Assembly (NCBI GenBank): GCA_963764205.1
Contig: CAVXRN010000002.1
Location: forward strand, 1,740,208-1,804,207
DNA length: 64,000 nucleotides
Direction: 5' to 3'
Origin: Chersky-840 sp963764205
GTDB lineage: Bacteria; Actinomycetota; Acidimicrobiia; Acidimicrobiales; UBA8190
The notes beneath the pieces were generated by a model, which saw only the letters and a program-made list of their open reading frames with translations, had not been told where the DNA came from and did not search any database. Positions 26,248-35,145 of this stretch are shown here, piece by piece (the first letter of the stretch is position 1; every line of letters starts with the position of its first letter). The position numbers and the translations under genes are program-made.

Positions 26248-27162
26248 GTGCACATCAAACGGTCCAGTCGCATCTGGTGGTTAGCAGTGCGAACAGGCCT
26301 GGCGGCGACGGTGGGCATCGGCGCGCTGGCTCTCCTCAGCGTCGGGCTCTCGACCGCGCCGGCCGCCGCCCCGGTGCTGCAACTCCTTCCCGGCCACCTC
26401 CTGGGCACAGCGACAACGAGGGCGCGGGGCTCGAACGCGGCCACCACGGCGGCCCCGTGCTGGGCGTCGTCGAACTGGTCGGGCTACGCGGTGAGCGAGA
26501 CGGCGCCTTCGGGGCTGTCGTGCGTGCCGGCGTCAGGCACCGCTTACACGGGGGTCACCGGAACGTGGGTCGTGCCCAGCGTCACTGGATCGAGGGACTC
26601 GACGTACTCCGCCGCCTGGGCCGGTATCGACGGCTTCACCAACTCCGATCTCATCCAGGCCGGTACGGAACAGGACTTCACGGGGCGAAGCGCTCACTAC
26701 TCGGCCTGGTGGGAGATCCTTCCTGCGGCGGAGACCGTGATCCCGTCGATCACGGTCAAGCCGGGTGACACGATCACGGTGTCGATCACGAAGGTCTCCG
26801 CCGGTCAGTGGTCGATCACGCTGACCGACAAGGGAAGCGCCGCCCACGCCGCGCAGCCCTCGTTCACCACTACGCAGAGTTACTCGGGTCCAGGCGCCTC
26901 GGCGGAGTGGATCTTGGAGGCCCCCACGGTCAACGGTCGCCAGGCCACCTTGGCCTCGTACGGTTCTACCGCCTTTGACCCTGACGCAGTGAACGGCGTC
27001 GCGCCGGGGCTCACCGCCGGGAGTGGAGGCGAGTTGGTCCAGGGCAGCTTCTTCAGGAGCCAGGTCGTCTCCATCCCGTCTGGTCCTGACACCGGCCCCC
27101 CACCGTCAGATGGTTTCGCCATCGGGTACGGGTCGAACGCACCGCCGGCGCCCTCCTCGTAG
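26248..27162 (+). CDS. G1-family (eqolisin-type) glutamic endopeptidase, exported
   Basis: 304 aa from a GTG with AGGAGG 8 nt upstream. Signal peptide: GLAATVGIGALALLSVGLST with an APAA-type end. The mature domain shows SSNWSGYAVSE, TGTWVVPSV, AAWAGIDGFTNSDLIQAGT (catalytic Gln), YSAWWEILP and ASAEWILEAP (catalytic Glu), all G1 hallmarks, and is nearer to the canonical family than the copy at 23013-23936. The two may be an old tandem duplication separated by the cyclase-like and esterase genes. Confidence 0.9.
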   Translation: MHIKRSSRIWWLAVRTGLAATVGIGALALLSVGLSTAPAAAPVLQLLPGHLLGTATTRARGSNAATTAAPCWASSNWSGYAVSETAPSGLSCVPASGTAYTGVTGTWVVPSVTGSRDSTYSAAWAGIDGFTNSDLIQAGTEQDFTGRSAHYSAWWEILPAAETVIPSITVKPGDTITVSITKVSAGQWSITLTDKGSAAHAAQPSFTTTQSYSGPGASAEWILEAPTVNGRQATLASYGSTAFDPDAVNGVAPGLTAGSGGELVQGSFFRSQVVSIPSGPDTGPPPSDGFAIGYGSNAPPAPSS

Positions 27163-27171
27163 TTCGAGCCC

Positions 27172-27191
27172 GGACCGGACCGGCACGGTCC
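27172..27191 (+). terminator. Possible hairpin after the G1 peptidase gene
   Basis: GGACCG (27172-27177) pairs with CGGTCC (27186-27191), 10 nt after the stop. There is no T-run; low confidence. Confidence 0.3.
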
Positions 27192-27316
27192 ACTGACGGC
27201 CGGAACTTCGCTACGAGGCAGCCAGGCGCGGTGTAGCACCCGAGGCGTCTCGGATACGCCATGCAGCGTCGCAACATCCCGCTCGATTTCCCGTAGTCGC
27301 CCTACGCTTTGGCTCT

Positions 27317-27964
27317 GTGACCGGATCAAGATCCGATGACGAAGCGTCCGGACCTCCGGCGGCGACTGAATGGGAACCGGCCGAGGTCGTGGGCTTCGGC
27401 CTCCTCGGGGCGGCTGCGCTGGTCGTATTGGTATCAGTCGTCTCGGCTGTCGTCTCGGCTGTCAGTTCCCCCAGCATTCCCAGTGGGGACTTTCACGCGG
27501 TCTTGGCCATTCCCGGCTCCAGTTTCGCATTGACGCTCCTCAGCGCGACGGACTGGGCGACGATCTATTTCTCCCTTCTCCTTCTCGCGGTCCTGGCGAT
27601 CGTGTGGTGGCAGGTCCAAGGCTGGCTGGAAGTGGTGGAGGAGGCTGACGAAGGCGACGAAGAGATCCGAACGGCGTTAGATCATCTCGTGCGGGCTCGA
27701 CGTCTTGACAACGCCGTCATGCTCGCATTCTCCATTCTGATCGCAGCCGCGATCGGCAACCTTGTCGCGACCTTCATCCAGAACAGGCCTCAGGGAGTGA
27801 GCCTTCCTCTCGTTGCCGGGTACATCGGCGAAATCGGTATCGCAACCGCAACGTGTCTCGTTGCCGCTGTGGCAATTTGGTCGGGCCTTCGATTTCGTGG
27901 CTCAGTCGACGAGGCCTTGGTCGGAGCCGTCGGGAACTCCGAGTCGCGGACTCCATCTGCGTAG
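27317..27964 (+). CDS. Hypothetical integral membrane protein
   Basis: 215 aa, GTG start. Four hydrophobic segments: VVGFGLLGAAALVVLVSVV, IYFSLLLLAVLAIVWW, NAVMLAFSILIAAAIGNLVA, and IGIATATCLVAAVAIW. An acidic loop (EVVEEADEGDEEIRTALDH) lies between TM2 and TM3. No family recognised. Confidence 0.6.
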   Translation: MTGSRSDDEASGPPAATEWEPAEVVGFGLLGAAALVVLVSVVSAVVSAVSSPSIPSGDFHAVLAIPGSSFALTLLSATDWATIYFSLLLLAVLAIVWWQVQGWLEVVEEADEGDEEIRTALDHLVRARRLDNAVMLAFSILIAAAIGNLVATFIQNRPQGVSLPLVAGYIGEIGIATATCLVAAVAIWSGLRFRGSVDEALVGAVGNSESRTPSA

Positions 27965-28004
27965 GTCCGGAGGCGTCATCTCGAGGAGCGCGGGCAGAGA
28001 AGAG

Positions 28005-28259
28005 TCACTTCCATCGGAAGTGGACGAACACCCTGCCGAAGTTGTGTGAGTCCTTCTCGACGCGGGAATAGAGAGCCTTGATCTCCTTTTGATCGAGGAA
28101 ACGCAACACTCGCTTCTTCAGCTGCCCGCTCCCCTTCCCCGGGATGATCTCGACGAGCTGGGCCTTCTTCTCTACGGCCTCGTCGATGATGGCGCGGAGG
28201 GCTCGATCGATGTCTTCGCTCCGGTTGTAGACGTCATGAAGGTCCAGTTTGAGCTTCAT
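28005..28259 (-). CDS. Stand-alone Smr-domain protein
   Basis: 84 aa. LDLHDVYNRSEDIDRALRAI starts the Smr fold (LDLHG-type motif, here LDLHD), and VEIIPGKGSGQLKKRVLRFL is the conserved IIxGKGxGxLK loop. The domain matches the C-terminal endonuclease/RNA-binding part of MutS2 but is free-standing. It likely binds or nicks nucleic acid; the target is unknown. Confidence 0.85.
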   Translation of the reverse strand: MKLKLDLHDVYNRSEDIDRALRAIIDEAVEKKAQLVEIIPGKGSGQLKKRVLRFLDQKEIKALYSRVEKDSHNFGRVFVHFRWK

Positions 28260-28446
28260 GAGGCCGCTCCAGCCCCACGCGCGTCGTGAGGACCCAAGGG
28301 GTAGTCAGGCCGTGCTGCCCGACATCTGAGGCGATGCGGTGACGCCACAACGCCACGTTAGTGTCACTGCGACGGACGTCGGTTCTCCGGAGCTCCGGTG
28401 ACGTGAGCCGCTCCATTCAGGCTCCCGGCCATCGACCCGTCAAACG

Positions 28447-28833
28447 TTAGGCATCGCCCGACCACGCCTTGGTGATCTGGGCCATGTCGAAGTAGTCACG
28501 CCACGCGCTGATCTTGCCGTCCCGGATCTCGAACGTGCCCATGACCGGCAACGCGGCCACGATCTCTCCAACGGTGAACGTATCGATGCGTTCGGTGAGA
28601 ACGACGTTGTCCTTCACTGCCAGGTGAGTGGTCTCGATCTCCATCTTCTGGCACATGGCAAAAAAGCCGTCGATGAACGCGATGGTGGCATCGATCCCGA
28701 CAGCAGGGTCCATGGGGATGTTGTGGTAGACGACATCCTCAGTGAAGTACTGGCGTAGTGCCTCTGCGTCGTGCTTGGCGAATCCGTCGCATAGGTCGCG
28801 CACAACCTGTTCGGCGTCGGCTGCAGTTCCCAT
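28447..28833 (-). CDS. SnoaL/NTF2-like protein, limonene-1,2-epoxide-hydrolase type
   Basis: 128 aa from ATG 28833 with AGGAGG just upstream. YFTEDVVYHNIPMDPAVG, FIDGFF, VLTERIDTF and GTFEIRDGKISAWRDYFDM form the cone-shaped LEH fold, with Asp and Arg residues at the positions used for epoxide hydrolysis. A role in steroid or terpene epoxide turnover is possible but not shown by neighbours. Confidence 0.8.
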   Translation of the reverse strand: MGTAADAEQVVRDLCDGFAKHDAEALRQYFTEDVVYHNIPMDPAVGIDATIAFIDGFFAMCQKMEIETTHLAVKDNVVLTERIDTFTVGEIVAALPVMGTFEIRDGKISAWRDYFDMAQITKAWSGDA

Positions 28834-29020
28834 GGTGGCCTCCTGGAGTGGTATTGACCGGTCCACGCTAACCCATCGCCCGGTTGTGCGTGACCGACGG
28901 GACAGGCCAGAAGGATGGACCCTGCCAACCCCGCAGCGATGCGACTGCGAAGGTATGGGCACCGGAACGTGGGATTGTCGATTCCCGGCGGGACCGTCCC
29001 CTTCGTGAATACTTGACCGC

Positions 29021-29422
29021 ATGGAAGTCCGGCGACGCCACGTCGTGCACACCTTTGTCGTGTTCGTCGTCCTCATCCAACTCGGGTTCGCGATCGCCTT
29101 TCTCGTCGACGCCGCCCAAACGAACAGCACCTATGACGCCTTGTCGAGCCACCGGGTGGCAGTGCGAGGCCACTCGGTTGGTTGTGTGGTCATCGTGACC
29201 GGGAGGTCCTCGAGCATCGCTTCGAGAATCTGTCGGATCGACTACTCCTATGCCGGACAGTCCTTCACGGCAGTCATTCCGTACGGCGAGACCACCACAT
29301 TTTTTATCGATCCCCGGAACACCTCCTATCGGATGAATGAGGTCATCTACGAAGAAGGCCCGGAGGCAACAATCGGTGCCTTGTCCTCGCGTCAGTCTTG
29401 GGCTTCGGGGTATTGGCGGTGA
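29021..29422 (+). CDS. Hypothetical single-pass membrane protein
   Basis: 133 aa. One N-terminal TM (VVHTFVVFVVLIQLGFAIAFLV), then an outside domain with two Cys flanking a variable strand (GCVVIVTGRSSSIASRICRI) and an IDPRNTSYRMNEV motif of the DUF3592 type. Function unknown. Confidence 0.55.
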   Translation: MEVRRRHVVHTFVVFVVLIQLGFAIAFLVDAAQTNSTYDALSSHRVAVRGHSVGCVVIVTGRSSSIASRICRIDYSYAGQSFTAVIPYGETTTFFIDPRNTSYRMNEVIYEEGPEATIGALSSRQSWASGYWR

Positions 29423-29602
29423 CCGTCGTGCATCTGGAGCATCTTCGTGAGAAGCGCTCGTCCCACACGGCGACACAGCGCACCACGTCGTAGGTGGGTC
29501 GAGTAGCGCTTCCCCGGCACCCGACGTGGGCGGGACGCTTGTGGTTCCGGGGGTCGACGACGATCGCGTGAGATGCTACGAGGACCCGAGAAGGAGCCCG
29601 AG

Positions 29603-30037
29603 ATGGACAATCCGATACCGCCGCCGGTCAAGGCGCACCGCCACATTGGTCAAGCGATCAGCATTCGGGGACTGCGAGCTGAGATAGCGAAGGTCGACGG
29701 GACAAACGCCAAGATCGCGGTCTTTCTCACCAACATCGTTGGATCGATGTGGTGTGCCTATGTGTTCGCCGGCATCGCTCTCATTGGACTACCAGCAGCC
29801 CTGAGGCCCGGCGGCGAAGGCATCATCGCATGGATTGCGCAGACCTTTCTTCAGTTGGTCTTGCTGTCGGTGATCATGGTCGGTCAGAACGTCGAGAGTG
29901 TGGCGAGTGATCTCCGATCTCGACGCACCTATGACGACGCTGTGCAGATTCTCGACCGGCTCGATGTTCATACCGACGGCGGGCTCAAAGACCTCGTCGA
30001 TCGGATTGATGCCTTGGCAGCCAAAATCGACCGTTAG
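29603..30037 (+). CDS. DUF1003-like membrane protein
   Basis: 144 aa from ATG 29603, which has AAGGAG 6 nt upstream. TNIVGSMWCAYVFAGIALIG and IAWIAQTFLQLVLLSVIMVGQNVE are two TMs with the GSMW and Q(N)xE signatures of a DUF1003-like group. The C-terminal tail is a predicted coiled coil (YDDAVQILDRLDVHTDGGL). Function unknown. Confidence 0.65.
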   Translation: MDNPIPPPVKAHRHIGQAISIRGLRAEIAKVDGTNAKIAVFLTNIVGSMWCAYVFAGIALIGLPAALRPGGEGIIAWIAQTFLQLVLLSVIMVGQNVESVASDLRSRRTYDDAVQILDRLDVHTDGGLKDLVDRIDALAAKIDR

Positions 30038-30193
30038 CAACACTCGACGGGCGGACTGTCCAGCTCTCACAGGGGGAGTCGACCTCGGAGAGGCTCGACG
30101 CGACCGGCGGCAGAACTCAAAAATGGGTCTCAAGGCCTACTTTCAAGCGGTGCCGCCATAGTTAAGATCACCTTGGGCAAAGGGGGGCAACCG

Positions 30194-30511
30194 ATGAGTC
30201 ACTTCGCGGTTCCAGAGTTGCGGCGTCGCACCCTGTGGGCGTTGCTGCGACGTCGAGACAAGAAGGCGAGGTGGCACGCGGTCGCGGATTACTCGCCGCT
30301 GCCCATCAAGACCCTTTGTGGCTTTCAGAGCGCGCTCGACCCACATCGGACGTGGGACCAGACGCTTCCCGAGGCCCGGTGCGGCCGGTGTGAGCAACTC
30401 ACGGTGGCAGCTGACATGGCCGAGAGTGCGATGGTTGCAGCCGAGGCGGCGGAGGAGCTCGGGCCAGTCAAGGCGGAGCTCCTGAAGCGGCGCGTCATGG
30501 AGAACGCCTGA
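30194..30511 (+). CDS. Hypothetical protein with Cys pairs
   Basis: 105 aa from ATG 30194 behind an AAGGGGGG-rich leader. A conserved-looking core (WHAVADYSPLPIKTLCGF, ARCGRCEQL) has three Cys and could bind zinc. The C-terminus is an alanine-rich helix. This pattern is common in actinobacterial small proteins; function unknown. Confidence 0.5.
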   Translation: MSHFAVPELRRRTLWALLRRRDKKARWHAVADYSPLPIKTLCGFQSALDPHRTWDQTLPEARCGRCEQLTVAADMAESAMVAAEAAEELGPVKAELLKRRVMENA

Positions 30512-30814
30512 GTCTCACAGACACCGAGAGGGCCTGGCTCCTCGCCTTCGAGCCGTTTGGCACCTTCGCAAACAGCGACGAGGGCATTCTCGGTCCTCTG
30601 CCTTCGGGTCAGAAGTGCCGTGCGTTCAGCGACAGGTACCATGGGACTGGCATCGAGCCGGCGCTCATCCAAAGAGGCTCGGGCCACCCGCCCATCCCAG
30701 CAGGGTGCGTCGATCTGTGAGCACTGTGTCCGTCAACGGTCGGAACAAATTGGTAAGGACGAGGACTCTGACGGTGAGTAGTCGGTCCATGTTGCCTTCA
30801 ATCCTCTCAACTCA

Positions 30815-31309
30815 TTGTCATACGCGCTCGAGCAGTACGGGGTCGTGGCGGGCGGCGTGAACGGCTCGGGAGCTTTGGGGGCAGGCATCTTCCTCGTGTT
30901 TTTCGTCCTCTTCTTCGTGCTCGTGGTCGGCTCACTCGTCATGTTGGTCGTGGCCCTCGTCGACATCGTCAAGCGTCCAGATTGGCAATGGAAATTGGCC
31001 GGACAAGAGAAAATCCTGTGGCTGCTGTTGATCCTCTTGGTCAACTTCTTCGCCATTCCCGCGCTCATCTACTGGTTCAATATTCGCCGGAAGCTCATCG
31101 TGGTCGAACAGAAGGCCATCGCCGGTGAGTACGGACCGGGATACATGACACTGTCAGGCTGGGAACCTGGCGCTCCTGTTCCGATTCCACGCCCCGGGGT
31201 CGTGCCGCCGGGCTGGCACCCGGACCCGAGTGGTCAGTACGAGTTCCGCTGGTGGGACGGCAGCCGTTGGACCGAGCTCACGAGCGGTCGCGACTCACCA
31301 GCTCCATAG
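30815..31309 (+). CDS. Membrane protein with PLDc_N-like segment and C-terminal DUF2510 domain
   Basis: 164 aa from TTG 30815 (start uncertain). Two TMs (GIFLVFFVLFFVLVVGSLVML and WLLLILLVNFFAIPALIYWF) bracket VDIVKRPDWQW. The tail has PPGWHPDPSGQYEFRWWDGSRW, the DUF2510 signature. It is one of several DUF2510-like membrane proteins in the window. Confidence 0.7.
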   Translation: MSYALEQYGVVAGGVNGSGALGAGIFLVFFVLFFVLVVGSLVMLVVALVDIVKRPDWQWKLAGQEKILWLLLILLVNFFAIPALIYWFNIRRKLIVVEQKAIAGEYGPGYMTLSGWEPGAPVPIPRPGVVPPGWHPDPSGQYEFRWWDGSRWTELTSGRDSPAP

Positions 31310-31468
31310 CCGCAGCCCGAAACTCTTTGGAGGTCGGGCCGCATCGATGGTCACGGTCTCCGTAGCCCGGCGCAACCTTCGGGCGGGGCATGCCTGAGAG
31401 CACGTCCATGTCCTTATTGCGCTTCAGACCCCAGAACACGCCCTACGGATCGGCGCGAGACTTGCAGC

Positions 31469-31930
31469 ATGCGGCCCACACTCTACGAATTCGCGGGGGG
31501 CGCCCCCGCATTCCTGGCATTGGCGACCGCCCACCATGCCCGGTGCCTCGCCGACCCCGAGTTGAACCACCCGTTCTCCCATCCCGGCCAACACCCCCAG
31601 CACGTCGAGCGGCTGGCCGCCTATTGGGCAGAGGTGATGGGTGGGCCTCCGAGATACTCGGAAACTTGTGGAGACCATTCCGACGTCCTAGAGATCCATA
31701 GCGGCAACGGAGACATGAGCGATTTGGGTCGGCGGTTCGTCGATTGTTTCGTATGCGCTGCCGACGATGCCGGACTGCCCCAGGACACCGAGTTCAGAGC
31801 AGCCTTGCGCGCCTACATGGAATGGGCAGTTGCCGAGATCCTCGTGTACGGCCCGCCCGGCACACCGGTTCGACCTGGTGTTCCAATGCCGCAATGGACC
31901 TGGGAGGGGTTACGACCGGACAGGTCGTAG
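31469..31930 (+). CDS. Group II truncated haemoglobin-like protein
   Basis: 153 aa. LYEFAGGAPAFLALATAHHA, DPELNHPF and HVERLAAYWAEVMGGPPRYS match the 2-on-2 globin fold. EIHSGNGDMSDLGRRFVDCF supplies the likely proximal His (LEIHS), and the domain ends in YMEWAVAE. Members bind O2, NO or peroxide. The usual B10 Tyr is replaced here, so ligand chemistry may differ. Function in this host is inferred only. Confidence 0.82.
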   Translation: MRPTLYEFAGGAPAFLALATAHHARCLADPELNHPFSHPGQHPQHVERLAAYWAEVMGGPPRYSETCGDHSDVLEIHSGNGDMSDLGRRFVDCFVCAADDAGLPQDTEFRAALRAYMEWAVAEILVYGPPGTPVRPGVPMPQWTWEGLRPDRS

Positions 31931-31961
31931 TGTCGGAATTCTTGCAGGTTGGCGAGGTGGG

Positions 31962-32111
31962 CTAGCAGTCGCCGACCCGGCCCCGCTCAGCAACTCGCAG
32001 TTTCGGCCTGATCGCGACCAGGTACACCATCGCCACGATGATCCCGACGACCGCAGTCAGAACGTAGGAGAGGGCAATCGCGACGATCCAACGGGTCTTC
32101 GCGACTCTCAC
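31962..32111 (-). CDS. Possible 49-aa single-TM microprotein
   Basis: A GTG-initiated frame encodes VRVAKTRWIVAIALSYVLTA with the TM continuing into VVGIIVAMVYLVAI, then a basic tail ending in Cys. The clean basic-hydrophobic-basic layout is typical of a small membrane protein; there is no clear ribosome site. Confidence 0.4.
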   Translation of the reverse strand: MRVAKTRWIVAIALSYVLTAVVGIIVAMVYLVAIRPKLRVAERGRVGDC

Positions 32112-32218
32112 TGCGACGAAGTCGGAATCCGCGGCGCGATATGGGACTCGACCTGGGTGCTTGAGCGACGGTGCTCAGACCACGAGGGGGACCCTCAAGG
32201 TGTTCGACTCCGGTGCCG

Positions 32219-32464
32219 ATGTATCACAAGATGGCGGGCAGCCTTTTCCGCAGCGAGGCAAGCGAGCCGACTCGACGTGATCGTGAGCAAGCTGCCCGCA
32301 ACCGAGCCAAGCCGCTCGGGTTCAGGGTCTACAGAACGCGTGGACGGTACTTGCTCCAAAAGGACCGAAGCAGCGTCGTCGTCGAATGGCCGCTGACCTT
32401 AGACGAGCTCGAGAACACGCTTTCGCGGCTCGCAAGCGACCACCTCGACGGTTGTCAGGGCTAG
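32219..32464 (+). CDS. Small hypothetical protein
   Basis: About 81 aa from ATG 32219. Core: LGFRVYRTRGRYLLQKDRSS followed by VVVEWPLTLDELENTLSRLA, a plausible small alpha/beta fold. Weak start signal; overlaps nothing else coding. Function unknown. Confidence 0.4.
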   Translation: MYHKMAGSLFRSEASEPTRRDREQAARNRAKPLGFRVYRTRGRYLLQKDRSSVVVEWPLTLDELENTLSRLASDHLDGCQG

Positions 32465-32475
32465 CACCCCATTGC

Positions 32476-32904
32476 GCCACTCCGGTGGTGGTTCTGGCGA
32501 CGAACGGCATCCCCATCGACGATGGCTTCGACGAAGACGGCAATGACGCAGCCGCCATCGAGACACAAGACATCTGCCACGGGCACCCAAACGTTCCGAA
32601 CGGGTACTACGACCACTCCCTATCTCCATGTCTCTTGTTGAAGAAGGCGCTCACCCACACCACGCAGGTCGGATGGGAACTCGACGGATACGGGATCTAC
32701 GTCGAGTACAACGCCAAAGGTCAACTCCTCACAGACGCCGATCTTGATGGGTGCCACGGACGCACGTCGGTCGTTCCCTGGCACGGCAAAGAGGTCGACA
32801 TCTATCACTACGACATGACGATGGAGTTTCCGTACCGCGTTGGTTGCTTTGTCGGGACTCCGGTCTCTGCATCCGATGCGACGGGTATCGGATACTCGGG
32901 GTAG
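32476..32904 (+). pseudogene. N-terminally truncated YHYH-family protein
   Basis: The frame begins inside the family fold: TNGIPIDDGFDEDGNDAA, CHGHPNVPNGYYDHSLSPCL, WELDGYGIYVEYNAKGQLL, ADLDGCHGRTS, VDIYHYDMTMEFPYRVGCF. These are the second half of the YHYH domain, here with YYDH and YHYD variants. The expected signal peptide and first half are missing, and the only in-frame starts upstream overlap another gene. It is most likely a decayed remnant. Confidence 0.65.
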
Positions 32905-32943
32905 TCGGTGGAGTCGGCGCTTGGACACCACCAGGGCGATCCA

Positions 32944-33246
32944 TCAGGCCCTCCAGCGTCCTCCGGCCAGGTAGTTGTGGACGTCGAAGAACTGGATCTT
33001 GGGAGGATCGACAATGCCGACCTCTTGATAGATGGACCTGAGCTTCCCCTGCTCAAAGTCCTCGAAGGCTTCCCGTGACTCCCACACATCAACAACACGA
33101 AATCCATCTTCGGTCTCCATGACCCAGTGGAAGAGTTCTCGGGATCCGGGGGCAGGTCCGCCCGGCAACAGACCGATCCTCTCGTTCGCCTCGTCGTATT
33201 GCTCAAGCGTCGCGTTCTGGAAATCGATCTGCACGGCTACAGCCAC
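32944..33246 (-). CDS. Small ABM-like protein, paralogue of 8323-8619
   Basis: 100 aa from GTG 33246 with GGGAGG six nt upstream. TLEQYDEANERIGLLPGG, FHWVMETEDGFRVVDVWES and IQFFDVHNYLAGGRW align along their whole length with the 8323 protein. Likely a dimeric alpha/beta-barrel protein of unknown substrate. Confidence 0.75.
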   Translation of the reverse strand: MAVAVQIDFQNATLEQYDEANERIGLLPGGPAPGSRELFHWVMETEDGFRVVDVWESREAFEDFEQGKLRSIYQEVGIVDPPKIQFFDVHNYLAGGRWRA

Positions 33247-33428
33247 CTGAGACCTCCCTTGGGGTCAGCTATCCGACGACTCAAAGTAAAACAAATGGAG
33301 CTGGGAAGAGACTGGGACACCGTTAACGACCGGCATCTCGTTGATGGCTGGTCTCAGTACGCCACCGGAGCGAATGTTGCTGCAGGTCATGTGCCACCGT
33401 CGTCGGAAATGACACCGGTCGGCCGCGA

Positions 33429-34295
33429 CTACGACAAGTCGAGACGTCGCGCGACCGAGGCAATGAAGTCGATGTGGCCTTCGATGGAGTCCAAGCCGAG
33501 GCCCATCGTGACCACCGACGCGTGGGTACCGCCTGCCTCGCGCCAAGCCTCGATCTCTTTTGTGAGTTGCCCTGGGTCTCCTCCACTGAGCGACACATAC
33601 TCCCCACCAAAGTCTGCCACCGACCTACCCATCCCACCCCGTTGATCACGCATCCTGGTCCAGGCGTCGATGGCATCATCAACGTCGCCACCGAAGAAGA
33701 TGAAGCCGTCAGCGAGGCGCGCAGCCCGGTCGAATGCCTTCTGGCCAGATCCGCCGAGCCAGATCGGGATTGGTCGAAGCGGCTTCGGCACAAGTGAAGC
33801 TCTGTCGATCCGGTCGAACCTCCCAGAGAAGTCGACGACGGGCTCTGTGAACAACCGACGCAGTAGCTGGACCTGCTCCTCCTGTCGAGCGCCACGCGTA
33901 TGAAAATCCTCCCCGAGGGCCTCGTACTCGACCTGGTTCCAGCCGATGCCGACACCGAGCCGCAGCCGGCCGCCAGACAGGAGATCGACGTCGGCCGCCT
34001 GCCGTGCCACCAGTGCAGTCTGGCGTTGGGGAAGGACCAAGATCCCGGTAGCCAAACCGATTCGCTCTGTGATGCCAGCCAGATAGGCGAACATCACGAA
34101 CGGGTCGTGGAACGGATCGTGCTCGGTGTACGGGCCGGCCAGTGGGGGTGTTCGGTTTGCGTGAACGGCTCCAAGGACGTGGTCGTAGGTCAGGAAGTTG
34201 TCAAAACCCAACTCCTCGACCGCAATCCCGATCCGCCCAATAGCGGCGGGATCTCCCCGAAGCTCGTTCTGTGGGTAGACGATGCCGATCTCCAT
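33429..34295 (-). CDS. LLM-class (probably F420-dependent) oxidoreductase
   Basis: 288 aa. GIAVEELGFDNFLTYDHV, RIGLATGILVLPQRQTALVA, RLRLGVGIGWNQVEYEALG and PIWLGGSGQKAFDRAARLAD are blocks of the luciferase-like monooxygenase family, F420 subgroup. It would catalyse a hydride transfer in the cytosol; substrate unknown. Confidence 0.85.
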   Translation of the reverse strand: MEIGIVYPQNELRGDPAAIGRIGIAVEELGFDNFLTYDHVLGAVHANRTPPLAGPYTEHDPFHDPFVMFAYLAGITERIGLATGILVLPQRQTALVARQAADVDLLSGGRLRLGVGIGWNQVEYEALGEDFHTRGARQEEQVQLLRRLFTEPVVDFSGRFDRIDRASLVPKPLRPIPIWLGGSGQKAFDRAARLADGFIFFGGDVDDAIDAWTRMRDQRGGMGRSVADFGGEYVSLSGGDPGQLTKEIEAWREAGGTHASVVTMGLGLDSIEGHIDFIASVARRLDLS

Positions 34296-34473
34296 GGGCT
34301 CTAGCCTGCCATGATCGTCGCCTTGCTGGGCTGCACGCCACTCGACTCCGCGTCAAACGCCAGCCCGAGTTCGGCATGTTGATCGCGGCCTCCAGCCAAT
34401 GGATTCAACTCCACCCCAAGATGGATCGGCCATAGACATGACTCCCTATCTCCCTGTCGAGAATGCGATGGAA

Positions 34474-35016
34474 TCAGCTGGCGTTGGCGATCCCAGGGTC
34501 AATGGCATCAGCTCGGGTCTTTGCATCGAACACGCCGACGACCAATAACCAAGCTGCTGTAATCATGTAACAGGTGTTGGTCACCATGGCTAGCGCTGCA
34601 ATGTAGAGACCGGACAGGTACCCAACGAAGAATAGGGCCGCACCGATCAGTTCAGCCACGTGTACGAGGCTTCCGCCAACGATGCGAGAGAGTCGTAGAC
34701 CACTGCTCATCCTCATTGCTCTGGTGTAGCCCTTGACAAACACGGCTGCTGAAATTCCCGAGACTACGAACAGCTCTGCGCCTATCGACCGATGGTTCTG
34801 AGCTCCCATGAGTACAAGCGCACAGCGCATGAAGACGAGCGCCAGACCTGTGAGAGTGTTTACGGCTCGATAACGATGTGTTGCATCGACAGCGATGACT
34901 TTGAGGTTGAGCGACATCGCCACAAACACCAAGCCGGTGAGCGTGACTGCGCCTGTCCCGACCAGAAGAAAGAAATCGGTCCACTGTTCGGGCCTATAAA
35001 TATCGGCTGCAATCAT
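34474..35016 (-). CDS. Hypothetical five-TM membrane protein
   Basis: 180 aa. Hydrophobic segments include FFLLVGTGAVTLTGLVFVAM, TLTGLALVFMRCALVLMG, LFVVSGISAAVFV, LIGAALFFVGYLSGLYIAAL and CYMITAAWLLVVGVF. No family recognised. Its DNA is less GC-rich than the men region, hinting at acquired origin. Confidence 0.6.
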   Translation of the reverse strand: MIAADIYRPEQWTDFFLLVGTGAVTLTGLVFVAMSLNLKVIAVDATHRYRAVNTLTGLALVFMRCALVLMGAQNHRSIGAELFVVSGISAAVFVKGYTRAMRMSSGLRLSRIVGGSLVHVAELIGAALFFVGYLSGLYIAALAMVTNTCYMITAAWLLVVGVFDAKTRADAIDPGIANAS

Positions 35017-35068
35017 GGCCTAAATGTAACAAGTTGGGTACAGCGAGTAGTCGAAACGCTCAACGCCG

Positions 35069-35087
35069 TGTCAGCAGATGGGGCACG
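35069..35087. repeat. 19-bp perfect repeat, copy 1
   Basis: TGTCAGCAGATGGGGCACG recurs exactly at 61056-61074, same orientation, and both are followed by (A/G)AAGG. It marks a position about 26 kb from the second copy. Confidence 0.8.
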
Positions 35088-35145
35088 AAAGGATCACCGC
35101 TCGCCGGCTCGGCAGAGGCGTCAGAGGTATCAAAGGTGGCCATTC

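Noticed and set aside
30641..30781. 46-codon frame with SICEHC motif
   Set aside because: Single Cys pair, no ribosome site, weak coding signal; left unannotated.
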